NCBI GenBank assembly: GCA_903884915.1
Contig: CAISGS010000344.1
Span: forward strand, 1 to 6,389
Source of the DNA: an uncultured Caulobacteraceae bacterium
Lineage (GTDB): Bacteria; Pseudomonadota; Alphaproteobacteria; Caulobacterales; Caulobacteraceae
Length of the DNA stretch: 6,389 bases
Direction: 5' to 3'
Shown here: one piece after another, positions 1-6,147 of the stretch
Position numbering within the stretch: the first letter of the stretch is position 1
Layout: each line of letters begins with the position of its first letter
Translations under genes and position numbers: made by a program
Notes under the pieces: model-generated
Database searches by the model: none
Told to the model about the DNA's origin: nothing
Seen by the model: only the letters and a program-made list of their open reading frames with translations

Positions 1-683
1 GCTGCCAGATCCCCACTGTCAAAGCGGAACATGACATTGGACAGGTGATAGTCGCCATGGATGATCCCGGGCTCAAAGGTCGAGGGACGGTTGGCCTCAA
101 GCCAGCGACCGATACGGCCGACATCGGGCAGGGCTTGAATACCGGTCCATCCAGCATGTTCTTCGTAGGAGGAAAGTTGGCTCTGCCAGCGTTGAACCTG
201 CCGTTCCAGATAGTTGTCCGGGCGGCCTAGCCCGTCGAGGCCGCGCGCGCGGTAATCTAGGGCGCCCAGCGAGGCGATGGCCTCAACCATGCTCAGGCCC
301 ATACGGTGACGGATGGCTTCAGAGCCAGCATGAAGCTCCGGCAGGCCTTGCGACGGGTTAAAACCTTTGATCGGCTCCATCAGATAGAAAGAGGCTCCCA
401 GCACCGTCTCATCGGGACAGGCGGCAATCAGACCAGGATGGGGCACATCGGAGCCTGCCAGCGCCGCCAGCACCCTCGCCTCACGGCGCATGGTCTCATT
501 GGAGTTTTCACGCAGGTGGGGCGGGGGGCGGCGAAGGACATAGTCACGGCCGCTGCGGGTAAATTTCAGGAGGATATTTTGCGTGCCGCCGGTCAGCAGG
601 CTGGCATTTTCGAGCGGGCCTGTTCCCAAGCCTTGCGCGTCCATCCAAGCGGACAGAACCGCCATATCGACAACATGTTCCAC
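1..683 (-). CDS. Aminoglycoside phosphotransferase-like (APH/ACAD10-type) kinase, C-terminus outside window
   Basis: Reading the minus strand from a GTG at 683-681 gives 227 codons that run off the left edge. The fold is that of the APH phosphotransferase family, small-molecule kinases related to protein kinases. Visible signs are a glycine-rich segment LLTGGTQNILLKF (residues 29-41), the strand YVLRRPPP (48-55) typical of the ACAD10/11-like branch, a helix with RREARVLAAL (E68 a likely partner of the nucleotide-binding residue), and the catalytic Brenner motif HGDYHLSNV at 209-217 (D211 catalytic base, N216 metal ligand). The DFD-like metal motif lies just off the edge. Family members are usually about 340-360 residues, so roughly a third is missing. 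The GTG start follows a very strong ribosome site. The substrate is unknown; relatives often sit near acyl-CoA dehydrogenase genes, but none is visible here. Aminoglycoside resistance is not implied. The family call is firm, the substrate is not. Confidence 0.88.
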   Translation of the reverse strand, partial: MEHVVDMAVLSAWMDAQGLGTGPLENASLLTGGTQNILLKFTRSGRDYVLRRPPPHLRENSNETMRREARVLAALAGSDVPHPGLIAACPDETVLGASFYLMEPIKGFNPSQGLPELHAGSEAIRHRMGLSMVEAIASLGALDYRARGLDGLGRPDNYLERQVQRWQSQLSSYEEHAGWTGIQALPDVGRIGRWLEANRPSTFEPGIIHGDYHLSNVMFRFDSGDLA

Positions 684-689
684 GACCAA

Positions 690-697
690 CCTCCTCC
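690..697 (-). promoter_or_regulatory. Strong ribosome binding site for the phosphotransferase
   Basis: On the minus strand GGAGGAGG lies 6 bases upstream of the GTG at 683. This decides the start: an in-frame TTG two codons upstream (689-687) would leave no room for the site, and the ATG at 699-697 is in another frame. Confidence 0.75.
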
Positions 698-730
698 ATA
701 ACCCGGGCACGCCCTCTGACGGAGCGTTGC

Positions 731-750
731 AGGCCTTCATTAGAAGGCCT
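731..750. repeat. Perfect 8-bp inverted repeat with 4-base loop
   Basis: AGGCCTTC (731-738) and GAAGGCCT (743-750) are exact inverted copies separated by ATTA. The dyad lies in the 123-base gap between the two minus-strand genes. It could form a hairpin that ends or attenuates transcription from the dehydrogenase gene, or be a protein-binding dyad before the phosphotransferase gene. No T-run follows on either strand, so it is not a canonical Rho-independent terminator. Confidence 0.55.
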
Positions 751-806
751 TACCCAACGTTATGGGAAGGAAAAATCGCGCGAGGACGAAAGTCGCCTTG
801 AGCGCC

Positions 807-2123
807 CTATTTCGCGGTCACGCGCCAGATGACATTGCCGACATCATCAGCGACCAGAACGCCGCCAGCCTTATCGACCGCAACGCCTGCAGGACGGCCG
901 CGCGCTTGGCCCTTGTCATTTAAGAACCCGGTCAGGATGTCCTGCTGCACACCATTAGGCATGCCGTCCTTAAAGGGCACGAACAGCACCTTATAGCCAT
1001 TGACCGGATTGCGGTTCCACGACCCGTGCTGGCCGATGAAGACGCCGTTGCGATAGGCGGCTGGAAGGTTCGCGCCCGTGTAGAAGGCAAGGCCAAGCGA
1101 GGCTGTGTGAGCCCCGAGCGCATAGTCGGGCTTGATCGCCTTGGCCACCAGATCGGGCCGCTGCGGGCTAACGCGGCTGTCGACCGTCTGACCATAATAG
1201 CTATAGGGCCAGCCATAGAAGCCGCCCTCCTTCACCGAGGTCATATAGTCTGGCACCAGATCATTGCCGATCTCGTCACGCTCATTGGCAGCGGTCCACA
1301 GGGCCCCCGATTGAGGGTTCCAAGCCAAGCCATTGGGATTGCGAATGCCTGAGGCAAAGACGCGGGTCGCACCGGTCTTGACGTCAATGGCCAAGATCGC
1401 GGCCCGATTGACCTCGGCCTCCATGCCGTTCTCACCAACATTGCTGTTGGAACCAGAGGTGGCATAGAGGGTCGTGCCATCGACGCTGGCGAGAATGTTC
1501 TTGGTCCAGTGGTGATTGATCGGACCGCCCGGCAGGTCAGCGACCTTGCGCCCCTTCGCGGTGATGTTTGTTTCACCCGCAACATAGGGGAAGGCCATGA
1601 CCGCATCGGTATTGGCGACATAGAGCGTGTCGCCGATCAGGCTCATGCCGAAGGGGGAGTTCAGGCCGGTCAGGAAGGTCGTCTTGACCTCAGCCACACC
1701 ATCACCATTGGCATCCCGCAAGAGAATGAGCCGGTTAGGGCTCTTGGTGCCCGCACCCGCCGACGCCATGATCTTGCTCGCGATCCAGCCCTTTAGGCCA
1801 CCAGAGTCGCCGGGACGTTCGGGCGAATTGGTCTCAGCCACCAGCACATCCCCATTGGGCAGCACATATAGCCAACGCGGATGGTCCAGCCCGCTGGCTA
1901 GGGCCGAAACCTTCAGGCCTTCGGCGACCTTTGGCGTTTCACCCGCAGCCCATCCGACGACCTTAGCGATCTTGACGACAGGCAGCGCCTGCTTCTTGGC
2001 CGCTGGCAAAACAGGGTTAGGGCCGAAGCCCTGTTCGACCGGCAAGGAAGCGCCGGGCGCGCAGGCCGCGAGGGCCAGAACCATAGGGGCAGTGAGCAGG
2101 GCCGAACGGCGCAATATCGACAT
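807..2123 (-). CDS. Sorbosone dehydrogenase family / PQQ-dependent sugar dehydrogenase-like lipoprotein
   Basis: This is a complete 438-residue protein. It begins with a lipoprotein signal peptide (basic MSILRR, hydrophobic core, lipobox L18-A-A-C21), so the mature protein should be lipid-anchored in the cell envelope, facing the periplasm. The rest is a beta-propeller of the glucose/sorbosone dehydrogenase family (COG2133), whose characterised members oxidise sugars or aldoses with pyrroloquinoline quinone. Landmarks in order are [17 protein letters not shown] (81-97), a DANGDG calcium-type loop (137-142), NSPFGM (155-160), NHHWTKN (203-209; a His here is probably the catalytic base), [10 protein letters not shown] (259-268), [14 protein letters not shown] (280-293), [12 protein letters not shown] (300-311), HGSWNR (366-371) and GRPAGV (409-414). 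The ATG is preceded on the minus strand by AGGA with a 7-base gap. No PQQ biosynthesis gene is in view, so cofactor and substrate are inferred from family only. Many homologues have no tested activity. Confidence 0.9.
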   Translation of the reverse strand: MSILRRSALLTAPMVLALAACAPGASLPVEQGFGPNPVLPAAKKQALPVVKIAKVVGWAAGETPKVAEGLKVSALASGLDHPRWLYVLPNGDVLVAETNSPERPGDSGGLKGWIASKIMASAGAGTKSPNRLILLRDANGDGVAEVKTTFLTGLNSPFGMSLIGDTLYVANTDAVMAFPYVAGETNITAKGRKVADLPGGPINHHWTKNILASVDGTTLYATSGSNSNVGENGMEAEVNRAAILAIDVKTGATRVFASGIRNPNGLAWNPQSGALWTAANERDEIGNDLVPDYMTSVKEGGFYGWPYSYYGQTVDSRVSPQRPDLVAKAIKPDYALGAHTASLGLAFYTGANLPAAYRNGVFIGQHGSWNRNPVNGYKVLFVPFKDGMPNGVQQDILTGFLNDKGQARGRPAGVAVDKAGGVLVADDVGNVIWRVTAK

Positions 2124-2130
2124 GGACGGA

Positions 2131-2134
2131 TCCT
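2131..2134 (-). promoter_or_regulatory. Ribosome binding site for the dehydrogenase-like lipoprotein
   Basis: AGGA on the minus strand lies 7 bases before the ATG at 2123. It supports this start, which also yields a well-formed lipoprotein signal peptide. Confidence 0.55.
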
Positions 2135-2389
2135 AGAGGTTGAGGCTGTGGACGCAGGGACGGTTGTTGAGCCGTCAAAATAGGGGACCGCTCTCAAAAA
2201 GCTAGGCCTCCCGATCGGGTTGAAACGGGTAAAGACGCAACGTCAGCCCCTCTTTTAGGGAACTTTTTGACTTGCCCGAGGTTACATCAGTGTCACAGGC
2301 CGCATTTTCATTGGATTTATGAGGGATTTGTGGCATGGTGATCAGATCGAATATCGCTACGGTTCGGCCGCTCTCCCTGCTTGCTCTTC

Positions 2390-2418
2390 GGATCGAGCTC
2401 CCGAGCTTTCTACGATCC
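2390..2418 (+). promoter_or_regulatory. Stem-loop in the putative cold-shock mRNA leader
   Basis: GGATCG (2390-2395) pairs exactly with CGATCC (2413-2418). An inner AGCT (2396-2399) pairs with AGCT (2404-2407) across a CCCG loop, leaving a 5-base bulge TTCTA on the 3' side. The structure lies 67 bases before the csp ATG. It may be part of a temperature-responsive leader, as known for other cspA mRNAs, but no transcript start is established here. Confidence 0.35.
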
Positions 2419-2472
2419 TCCACGACCATTTGATCGCCCGTCCCCCGGGGATGGTGCGAATATTGACACTCG

Positions 2473-2477
2473 AAAGG
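2473..2477 (+). promoter_or_regulatory. Ribosome binding site of the cold-shock gene
   Basis: AAAGG lies 8 bases before ATG 2486. It supports starting at MATGVVKW rather than at earlier in-frame start codons such as that at 2381, which would add about 35 residues foreign to the Csp family. Confidence 0.6.
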
Positions 2478-2485
2478 CGACTCTC

Positions 2486-2695
2486 ATGGCCACTGGCGTT
2501 GTGAAATGGTTCAATTCCACCAAGGGCTACGGCTTCATCCAACCCGATGATGGCAGCTCAGATGTGTTTGTTCATATTTCAGCGGTAGAACGGTCGGGCC
2601 TTGGCTCACTGAACGAGGGCCAAAAGCTGACCTACGAACTGGAACGTGATCAACGCAGCGGCAAGATGTCCGCCGGCCAGCTCTCTGCTGGCTAA
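2486..2695 (+). CDS. CspA-family cold-shock protein
   Basis: This 69-residue protein is a single cold-shock domain, a five-stranded OB-fold that binds single-stranded RNA and DNA. Members act in the cytoplasm as RNA chaperones that melt secondary structure at low temperature or in stationary phase. Both RNA-binding motifs are present: RNP1 in STKGYGFI (residues 11-18) and RNP2 in VFVHIS (about residues 27-32), along with the family start VVKWFN. The length matches the usual 65-70 residues. The start was chosen because it gives the canonical N-terminus behind an AAAGG site. It is the first gene of a same-strand set with four small genes downstream. Alphaproteobacteria carry several csp paralogues, and I cannot tell which one this is, or whether it is cold-induced or constitutive. 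Confidence 0.95.
   Translation: MATGVVKWFNSTKGYGFIQPDDGSSDVFVHISAVERSGLGSLNEGQKLTYELERDQRSGKMSAGQLSAG
2676..2692 (+). other. Hairpin at the 3' end of the cold-shock gene
   Basis: GCCAGC (2676-2681) and GCTGGC (2687-2692) form a perfect 6-bp stem with a TCTCT loop ending directly before the TAA stop codon. No T-run follows at once (TTCTTT begins about 20 bases later). It could attenuate transcription or stabilise the csp part of a longer message, so that the small genes are made at lower level. Confidence 0.35.
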
Positions 2696-2731
2696 CCCTA
2701 GACCGGCTGCATTCTTTAGGACGCGAAGATT

Positions 2732-2959
2732 ATGTCTACTGTTGAACGTGCATATGTTTTGGCCCGCTCGGGTCAATATGGTGACCTGAACACCTTGAAG
2801 GACCGCCTGAAGGCTGACGGCTGCCGCGCTGTCGACGCTCTGCTGGCGACCCGTTCACTCAAGGGCCACCTCGAGGCGATCTGCGCCGCGACCTATAAGC
2901 CCGTCGTTCAAGCGACGCCCGAAAAACCCGAAGAAATAGAGCCCACGCAGCCCGAATAG
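2732..2959 (+). CDS. Small uncharacterised protein, 75 residues
   Basis: The protein starts STVERAYVLARSGQYGDLNTL (residues 2-21) and continues with a helical segment, DRLKADGCRAVDALL, then SLKGHLEAICAATY. Residues 1-57 look like a compact all-helical domain, and the tail (about 58-75) is acidic and proline-rich (PEKPEEIEPTQPE) and probably disordered. The pattern ERAY-LARSG, then LK-GC--VDA-L, then a short Leu-rich helix resembles small hypothetical proteins I associate with alphaproteobacteria, but no function is known to me. ATG 2732 is preceded by AGGA (2718-2721) with a 10-base gap. It lies 36 bases after csp and 34 bases before the next gene, consistent with one operon. No signal peptide or membrane segment is present, so it is probably cytoplasmic. 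Confidence 0.8.
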   Translation: MSTVERAYVLARSGQYGDLNTLKDRLKADGCRAVDALLATRSLKGHLEAICAATYKPVVQATPEKPEEIEPTQPE

Positions 2960-2993
2960 TCCTTGTGGCTCGGCCTGCACCTTTGAAAGCAAC

Positions 2994-3353
2994 ATGTCCA
3001 AACATCTGAACACCGGCTTCGCAGATCGTCAAAAGACCGCTGCGGAAGCTAAGAAAGCCCTGCTGGCTAAACTTCAACCGAAGCCCGCCGTCACCGATCC
3101 CCTGTTCGATCAGCGCGAAGCCCTTCGCGCTGCCGAACTGGAGCGGGTGCGTCAAGAACGGGCTGAAGCCAAGGCCATCGCGGCTCAAGCTGCTGCTGAT
3201 GCCAAAGAAGCGGCTCGTCTCGAAGAGGAGGCCCTTGAGGCCGCCGCTCTGGACGCCAAGCGCGGCGAACGCAAGGAGCGCAAGGCCCTGACCAAGGCTG
3301 AGCAAAAGGCAAAGCGCGACGAGCGTTACGCGGCCCGCAAGGCCCGTCGTTAA
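2994..3353 (+). CDS. DUF6481-like charged helical protein, 119 residues
   Basis: The N-terminus GFADRQKTAAEAKKALLAKL (residues 8-27) is followed by a proline-containing turn with DPLFDQREALRAAE and a long Ala/Glu/Lys/Arg-rich segment to residue 119, ending ERYAARKARR. From about residue 40 it is predicted as one continuous helix or coiled coil, with a strongly basic C-terminus. The pattern of an FADR/AAEAKKALL head, charged helix and RDxRYAARKARK tail is what I recall of the DUF6481 family of alphaproteobacterial hypothetical proteins; the family name is from memory and unverified. The basic tail suggests nucleic acid or ribosome contact, which is inference. Codons are GC-rich like the neighbours. 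GAAAG about 8 bases before the ATG is a weak ribosome site. It lies 34 bases downstream of the 75-residue gene. Confidence 0.8.
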   Translation: MSKHLNTGFADRQKTAAEAKKALLAKLQPKPAVTDPLFDQREALRAAELERVRQERAEAKAIAAQAAADAKEAARLEEEALEAAALDAKRGERKERKALTKAEQKAKRDERYAARKARR

Positions 3354-3454
3354 ACCTAAATCTATCCGGAGCTTGCTTTGGCGGGGTCGATTGACGGCCC
3401 CGCGCGATAGCGCGTTCCCAAGTTCAAATTCCACCGTTCAAGGAGATCGCTGAA
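3354..3454 (+). other. Intercistronic region with two hairpins
   Basis: This 101-base gap is the longest in the cluster. GCGGGG (3381-3386) pairs with CCCCGC (3398-3403), and TC/GA can extend the stem inward. Immediately downstream, GCGC GATA GCGC (3402-3413) can form a second small stem. No T-run follows, so it is not a standard terminator. It may be an mRNA processing or stabilising element, or separate the last two genes as their own unit. Confidence 0.4.
3440..3445 (+). promoter_or_regulatory. Strong ribosome binding site for the 53-residue gene
   Basis: AAGGAG lies 9 bases before ATG 3455. It is the best ribosome site in the small-gene cluster and the main evidence that the short reading frame behind it is translated. 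Confidence 0.7.
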
Positions 3455-3616
3455 ATGGCGCGTAAACCCAACTACTCCTTCGAGCGCATGGAACGCGAGC
3501 GAATGAAGGCCATCAAGACCGCTGAAAAGGCCGCTGAAAAGCGTGAGGCGCGGGAACGTGAGCGGGCAGAATCCGGCGAGGACACCGCGCCCGCCTCCGA
3601 CGACGGCGACGAATAG
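3455..3616 (+). CDS. Small charged protein, 53 residues
   Basis: This short gene is easy to miss. It starts MARKPNYSFERMERERMKAI, continues as a Lys/Glu/Ala/Arg helix (KTAEKAAEKREARERERAE, about 21-39), and ends in an acidic tail (EDTAPASDDGDE, 42-53). Evidence for a real gene is the AAGGAG site, position in the same direction as its neighbours, and an N-terminus (RKPNYxFERxERER) that resembles short conserved alphaproteobacterial proteins I have seen near similar genes. That resemblance is from memory and unchecked. It ends 8 bases before the next start, so translational coupling is likely. The shape, a basic aromatic head plus charged helix, suggests a partner-binding peptide. No catalytic residues are visible. 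Confidence 0.75.
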   Translation: MARKPNYSFERMERERMKAIKTAEKAAEKREARERERAESGEDTAPASDDGDE

Positions 3617-3624
3617 GTCCCCCC

Positions 3625-3888
3625 ATGCAGTCCTCGACCATTTTTAACCACGAAACGGTCACGCTCGACGGCGAGAGCTTCTACGAGTGCGAGTTCCGCG
3701 ACTGCCGGATGGTCTATAGCGGCGGTGAGTTGCCGGACTTCAAAAAGTGCCGCTTCGACGGATGCGATTGGAAGTTTGAAGGCCCTGCGGCGGATACACT
3801 CGCGCACCTGAAGCTCATCTGGTCCGTCGGTGGCAAGGCCCCCGTTCAGGCCCTGATCAAAGAAATCACCGGCGCCGGCGGCAAGTAG
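3625..3888 (+). CDS. Small protein with two pentapeptide-like CxFxxC motifs, 87 residues
   Basis: The core contains CEFRDC (residues 22-27) and CRFDGC (42-47). The two motifs are exactly 20 residues apart, which is the length of one coil in the four-sided pentapeptide-repeat beta-helix, so residues 14-52 may form one to two such coils. The segment between is RMVYSGGELPDFKK, and a helical C-terminal half (PAADTLAHLKLIWSV, then APVQALIKEI) probably caps or dimerises it. No signal peptide is present; four paired cysteines in a cytoplasmic protein could also bind a metal or be redox-active. It starts 8 bases after the 53-residue gene with almost no ribosome site of its own (GGTCCCCCC precedes the ATG), which points to coupling. 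I do not recognise a named family, and function is unknown. Confidence 0.8.
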   Translation: MQSSTIFNHETVTLDGESFYECEFRDCRMVYSGGELPDFKKCRFDGCDWKFEGPAADTLAHLKLIWSVGGKAPVQALIKEITGAGGK

Positions 3889-3952
3889 GCCCTTTTCGCT
3901 ACGCCGCGCCGTCCGTCCGCTCTTGCTGACGTGAGAAACCCCGATTCTTAAA

Positions 3953-3967
3953 TGAGAATGACTCGCA
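3953..3967 (+). promoter_or_regulatory. Fur-box-like operator
   Basis: TGAGAATGACTCGCA fits the 7-1-7 Fur consensus TGATAATnATTATCA, with a near-perfect left half (TGAGAAT, the common variant) and a looser right half. It lies about 65 bases before a siderophore receptor gene, exactly where iron-dependent repression by Fur is expected. Confidence 0.6.
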
Positions 3968-3976
3968 ATTTCATTG

Positions 3977-3997
3977 ACTGAAGCCTCGCGCTTCAGT
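3977..3997. repeat. Perfect 8-bp inverted repeat in the receptor promoter or leader
   Basis: ACTGAAGC (3977-3984) and GCTTCAGT (3990-3997) are exact inverted copies around CTCGC. The dyad could be a second operator, filling the spacer of the TTGACT/TTAATA promoter, or a leader hairpin if transcription starts upstream. No T-run follows, so it is unlikely to be a terminator. Confidence 0.6.
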
Positions 3998-4032
3998 TAA
4001 TAACGCGTCGCAAACTCATTCAGGTATTGATC

Positions 4033-6129
4033 ATGACCTTAGGTCTCCGTCGCGCGCAGCTTGTGACCTCAACAGGGGCCGCAAGCCTCATGGCACTCTT
4101 CTGGATCATGCCCAGCCTTGCCCACGCCGAAGAGTTCGAGATTGCCGAAGTGGTGGTGACCGGCACTGTCCAACCCTACCTCCAACACGGCATTGTCTCG
4201 GCGACCAAGACCGCCACCGCCCTGATCGATACGCCGCAGGCTGTGCAGGTCGTCACCCGCGATCAGATCGAGGATCAGGCCATGCAGGGCGTCAGCGACG
4301 CGGTGCGCTATATGCCCGGCGTCGGCATGGCCCAGGGTGAGGGACACCGCAACGCCCCAATCATGCGCGGCGTCAGCTCGACCGCGAACTTCTTCGTCGA
4401 TGGTCTGCGCGACGATGTCGAATATTTCCGAGACCTCTACAATATCGAGCGGGTCGAGGCCTTGAGCGGGCCAAACGCATTGATCTTTGGCCGTGGCGGC
4501 GGCGGCGGTGTCCTTAACCGCGTCACGCGTCAGGCCGATGGGACGGTCGGTGCCGAACTGACCGTAAGCGGTGGAAGTTGGAACCAGAGCCGCGCGACCG
4601 CGGATCTGAAATCAGCCATCAGCCCGAACATCGCGCTGCGGGTCACGGGACTTGCAGAAACGGCCGACAGCTTCCGGGATGGGGTGACGAGCGAGCGCTC
4701 GGGCATAAACCCGACCCTTCAGGCGAAATGGGGCGCTCACGCGACCCTGCGGCTCAGCTATGAGCACTTCACCTATGCGATGGTGACCGACCGGGGCATT
4801 CCCTCCCTATCAGGGCGGCCGATTGATACAGCCCCATCGACCTTCTTTGGCGGCCCGAGCCTGAGCCCAACCGACATGACCCTCAATGTCGGTGAGGTGG
4901 TCTTTGATCATCAGCGAGGCTCAGCGCACCTTCACAGCACCACGCGGTTCGGGGCCTATGACAAGGCCTATCAGAACCTCTATCCCGGCGCCGTGAGCGC
5001 CAACGGATCGTCTGTGGCCCTGTCCGCCTATGCCAATGCCACGGCGCGAGAAAACCTTCTGCATCAGACCGATCTCACCTGGACCATGGAGAACGGAAGA
5101 ACCCGCCATGATCTACTCGCAGGGATCGAATTGGGCCGACAGGTTACGGATAACCGCCGCACCACTGGCTTTTTCAGCGACCTAGGACCGAATGTCACGA
5201 CCTTGAACGTGCCCGTCAGCCGTCCGACCGTGGCACCCGTCCTGACCTTTCGACCGAGCAGCAGTGACGCCGACAATCACGGGGTCGCGCAGACGGCGGC
5301 TGTCTATGTCCAAGATCAGGTCCACCTGAACGCCCGATGGATCGCCGTCCTCGGCCTGCGTCACGACCAGTTCCAGATGCGCCTGCGCAACAACAGCAAT
5401 GGCAGCATCATCGCCACCGAGGACCGGCTCTGGTCGCCTCGCGCAGGCCTGATCTACAAGCCGCAGCCGAACCTGTCGCTCTATGCCAGCTACAGCCAGT
5501 CCTACCTGCCCCGCGCCGGTGATCAGCTGGCGGGCCTAACCTTGGCCAACAGCGCCTTAGAACCCGAGGCCTTTCGCAATCAGGAGGTTGGGATCAAGTG
5601 GGACCTCAAGCCAAACCTCGCTCTCACCTTAGCGACCTATAGGCTGGACCGAACCAACGTCGCGGTTGCCAGTCCTGTTGACCCCACCCAACTGATCCTC
5701 GTCGATGGCCAAAGCAGTTCTGGTCTTGAGCTGGGCCTCAATGGCACCCTTCGTCCTGGCTGGACCGTGGCCGGCGGCTATGCATATCAAGACGGTGAGA
5801 TCACCCAGACCCAATCGGCGACGGCCAAGGCGGGCGCACGACTGGCGCAACTGCCCAAACATTCCCTGTCCCTTTGGAACCGGGTGGAGGTCACGTCCCG
5901 CCTTGGGCTGGGGTTGGGCCTCCTGCATCGCAGCGCCCAATTTACCTCAACGGACAATAGCGTCACCCTGCCCGGCTATAGCCGCGTCGATGGGGCGGTC
6001 TATTGGCGGGTCAGCCCGCACCTGAAGGCGCAACTGAACATCGAGAACCTGTTGGACATCGGCTATTTCGCCTCGGCCCACAACAATAACAACATCACGC
6101 CCGCCTCACCACGCGCGGTCAAGCTGACC

Positions 6130-6147
<18 letters not shown>
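4033..6147 (+). CDS. TonB-dependent siderophore receptor
   Basis: This 704-residue outer-membrane receptor takes up ferric siderophores using energy passed from TonB-ExbB-ExbD in the inner membrane. A signal peptide ends with probable cleavage after SLAHA (residue 32). A TonB-box-like EIAEVVVTG follows at 36-44, then the plug domain (about 60-167) with TPQAVQVVTRDQI, RYMPGVG, APIMRGV, FFVDGLRDD, YNIERVEALSGPNALIFGRG and a Gly-rich turn before VLNRVT. The rest is the 22-strand barrel, including the late motifs WSPRAGLIYKP, LYASYSQSYLP, LEPEAFRNQEVGIKWD and NIENLLD. Plug and barrel resemble the TonB-siderophore subfamily (TIGR01783-like, Fiu/FhuA-type), so a catecholate or hydroxamate ligand is likely, but the exact one is unknown. 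ATG 4033 is preferred over TTG 4027 because it fits AGGT at a 7-base gap. The last residue is Leu, not the usual Phe. No siderophore synthesis, TonB or regulator gene is adjacent. Confidence 0.95.

Larger units (their letters stand above)
2124..2485. other. Divergent intergenic region with probable cold-shock leader
   Basis: This stretch of 362 bases separates the minus-strand lipoprotein gene from the plus-strand cold-shock gene, and no convincing gene was found on either strand. It must hold promoters for both directions. A TTGACT at 2267-2272 and a TTGTGG/TATCGC pair at 2328-2333 and 2352-2357 (18-base spacer) are possible plus-strand elements, but neither is strong. A perfect palindrome CCCGATCGGG sits at 2210-2219. 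Bacterial csp mRNAs often carry long structured leaders, and the space before the csp start (up to about 200 bases after the TTGACT) would fit that. Confidence 0.5.
3889..4032 (+). promoter_or_regulatory. Control region of the siderophore receptor gene
   Basis: This 144-base gap contains a Fur-like site (3953-3967) and a perfect dyad (3977-3997). TTGACT at 3974-3979 with TTAATA at 3997-4002 (17-base spacer) is one possible promoter. TTGCTG (3923-3928) with TTCTTA near 3945-3950 is another, and there the Fur-like site would lie just downstream of the -10. AGGT at 4022-4025 is a weak ribosome site 7 bases before the ATG. Confidence 0.5.

Noticed and set aside
306..701. Plus-strand frame of 131 codons
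   Set aside because: It is a shadow of the phosphotransferase gene, whose minus-strand frame has the Brenner motif and a strong ribosome site.
767..806. GATTTTT run after the lipoprotein gene as a terminator on the minus strand
   Set aside because: The five T residues are not preceded by a stable hairpin; only 3-4 bp stems can be drawn.
2210..2219. Palindrome CCCGATCGGG
   Set aside because: It is a single 10-bp GC-rich palindrome without loop, T-run or second copy nearby. It may be chance, and no regulator can be named.
2202..2429. Minus-strand frame of 75 codons in the divergent intergenic region
   Set aside because: It has no recognisable motif and its composition is unlike neighbouring proteins. 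It overlaps the likely cold-shock leader.
2859..3434. Long minus-strand open frame (191 codons) opposite the 75- and 119-residue genes
   Set aside because: It lies antisense to genes that have ribosome sites and coherent protein patterns. Open antisense frames are common opposite Ala/Lys/Glu-rich GC-biased genes, and its translation shows no recognisable domain.
3869..3896. CCGGCGCCGG palindrome plus CCCTTTT after the 87-residue gene as a terminator
   Set aside because: The palindrome has no loop and the T-run is about 15 bases away with no clean stem directly before it.
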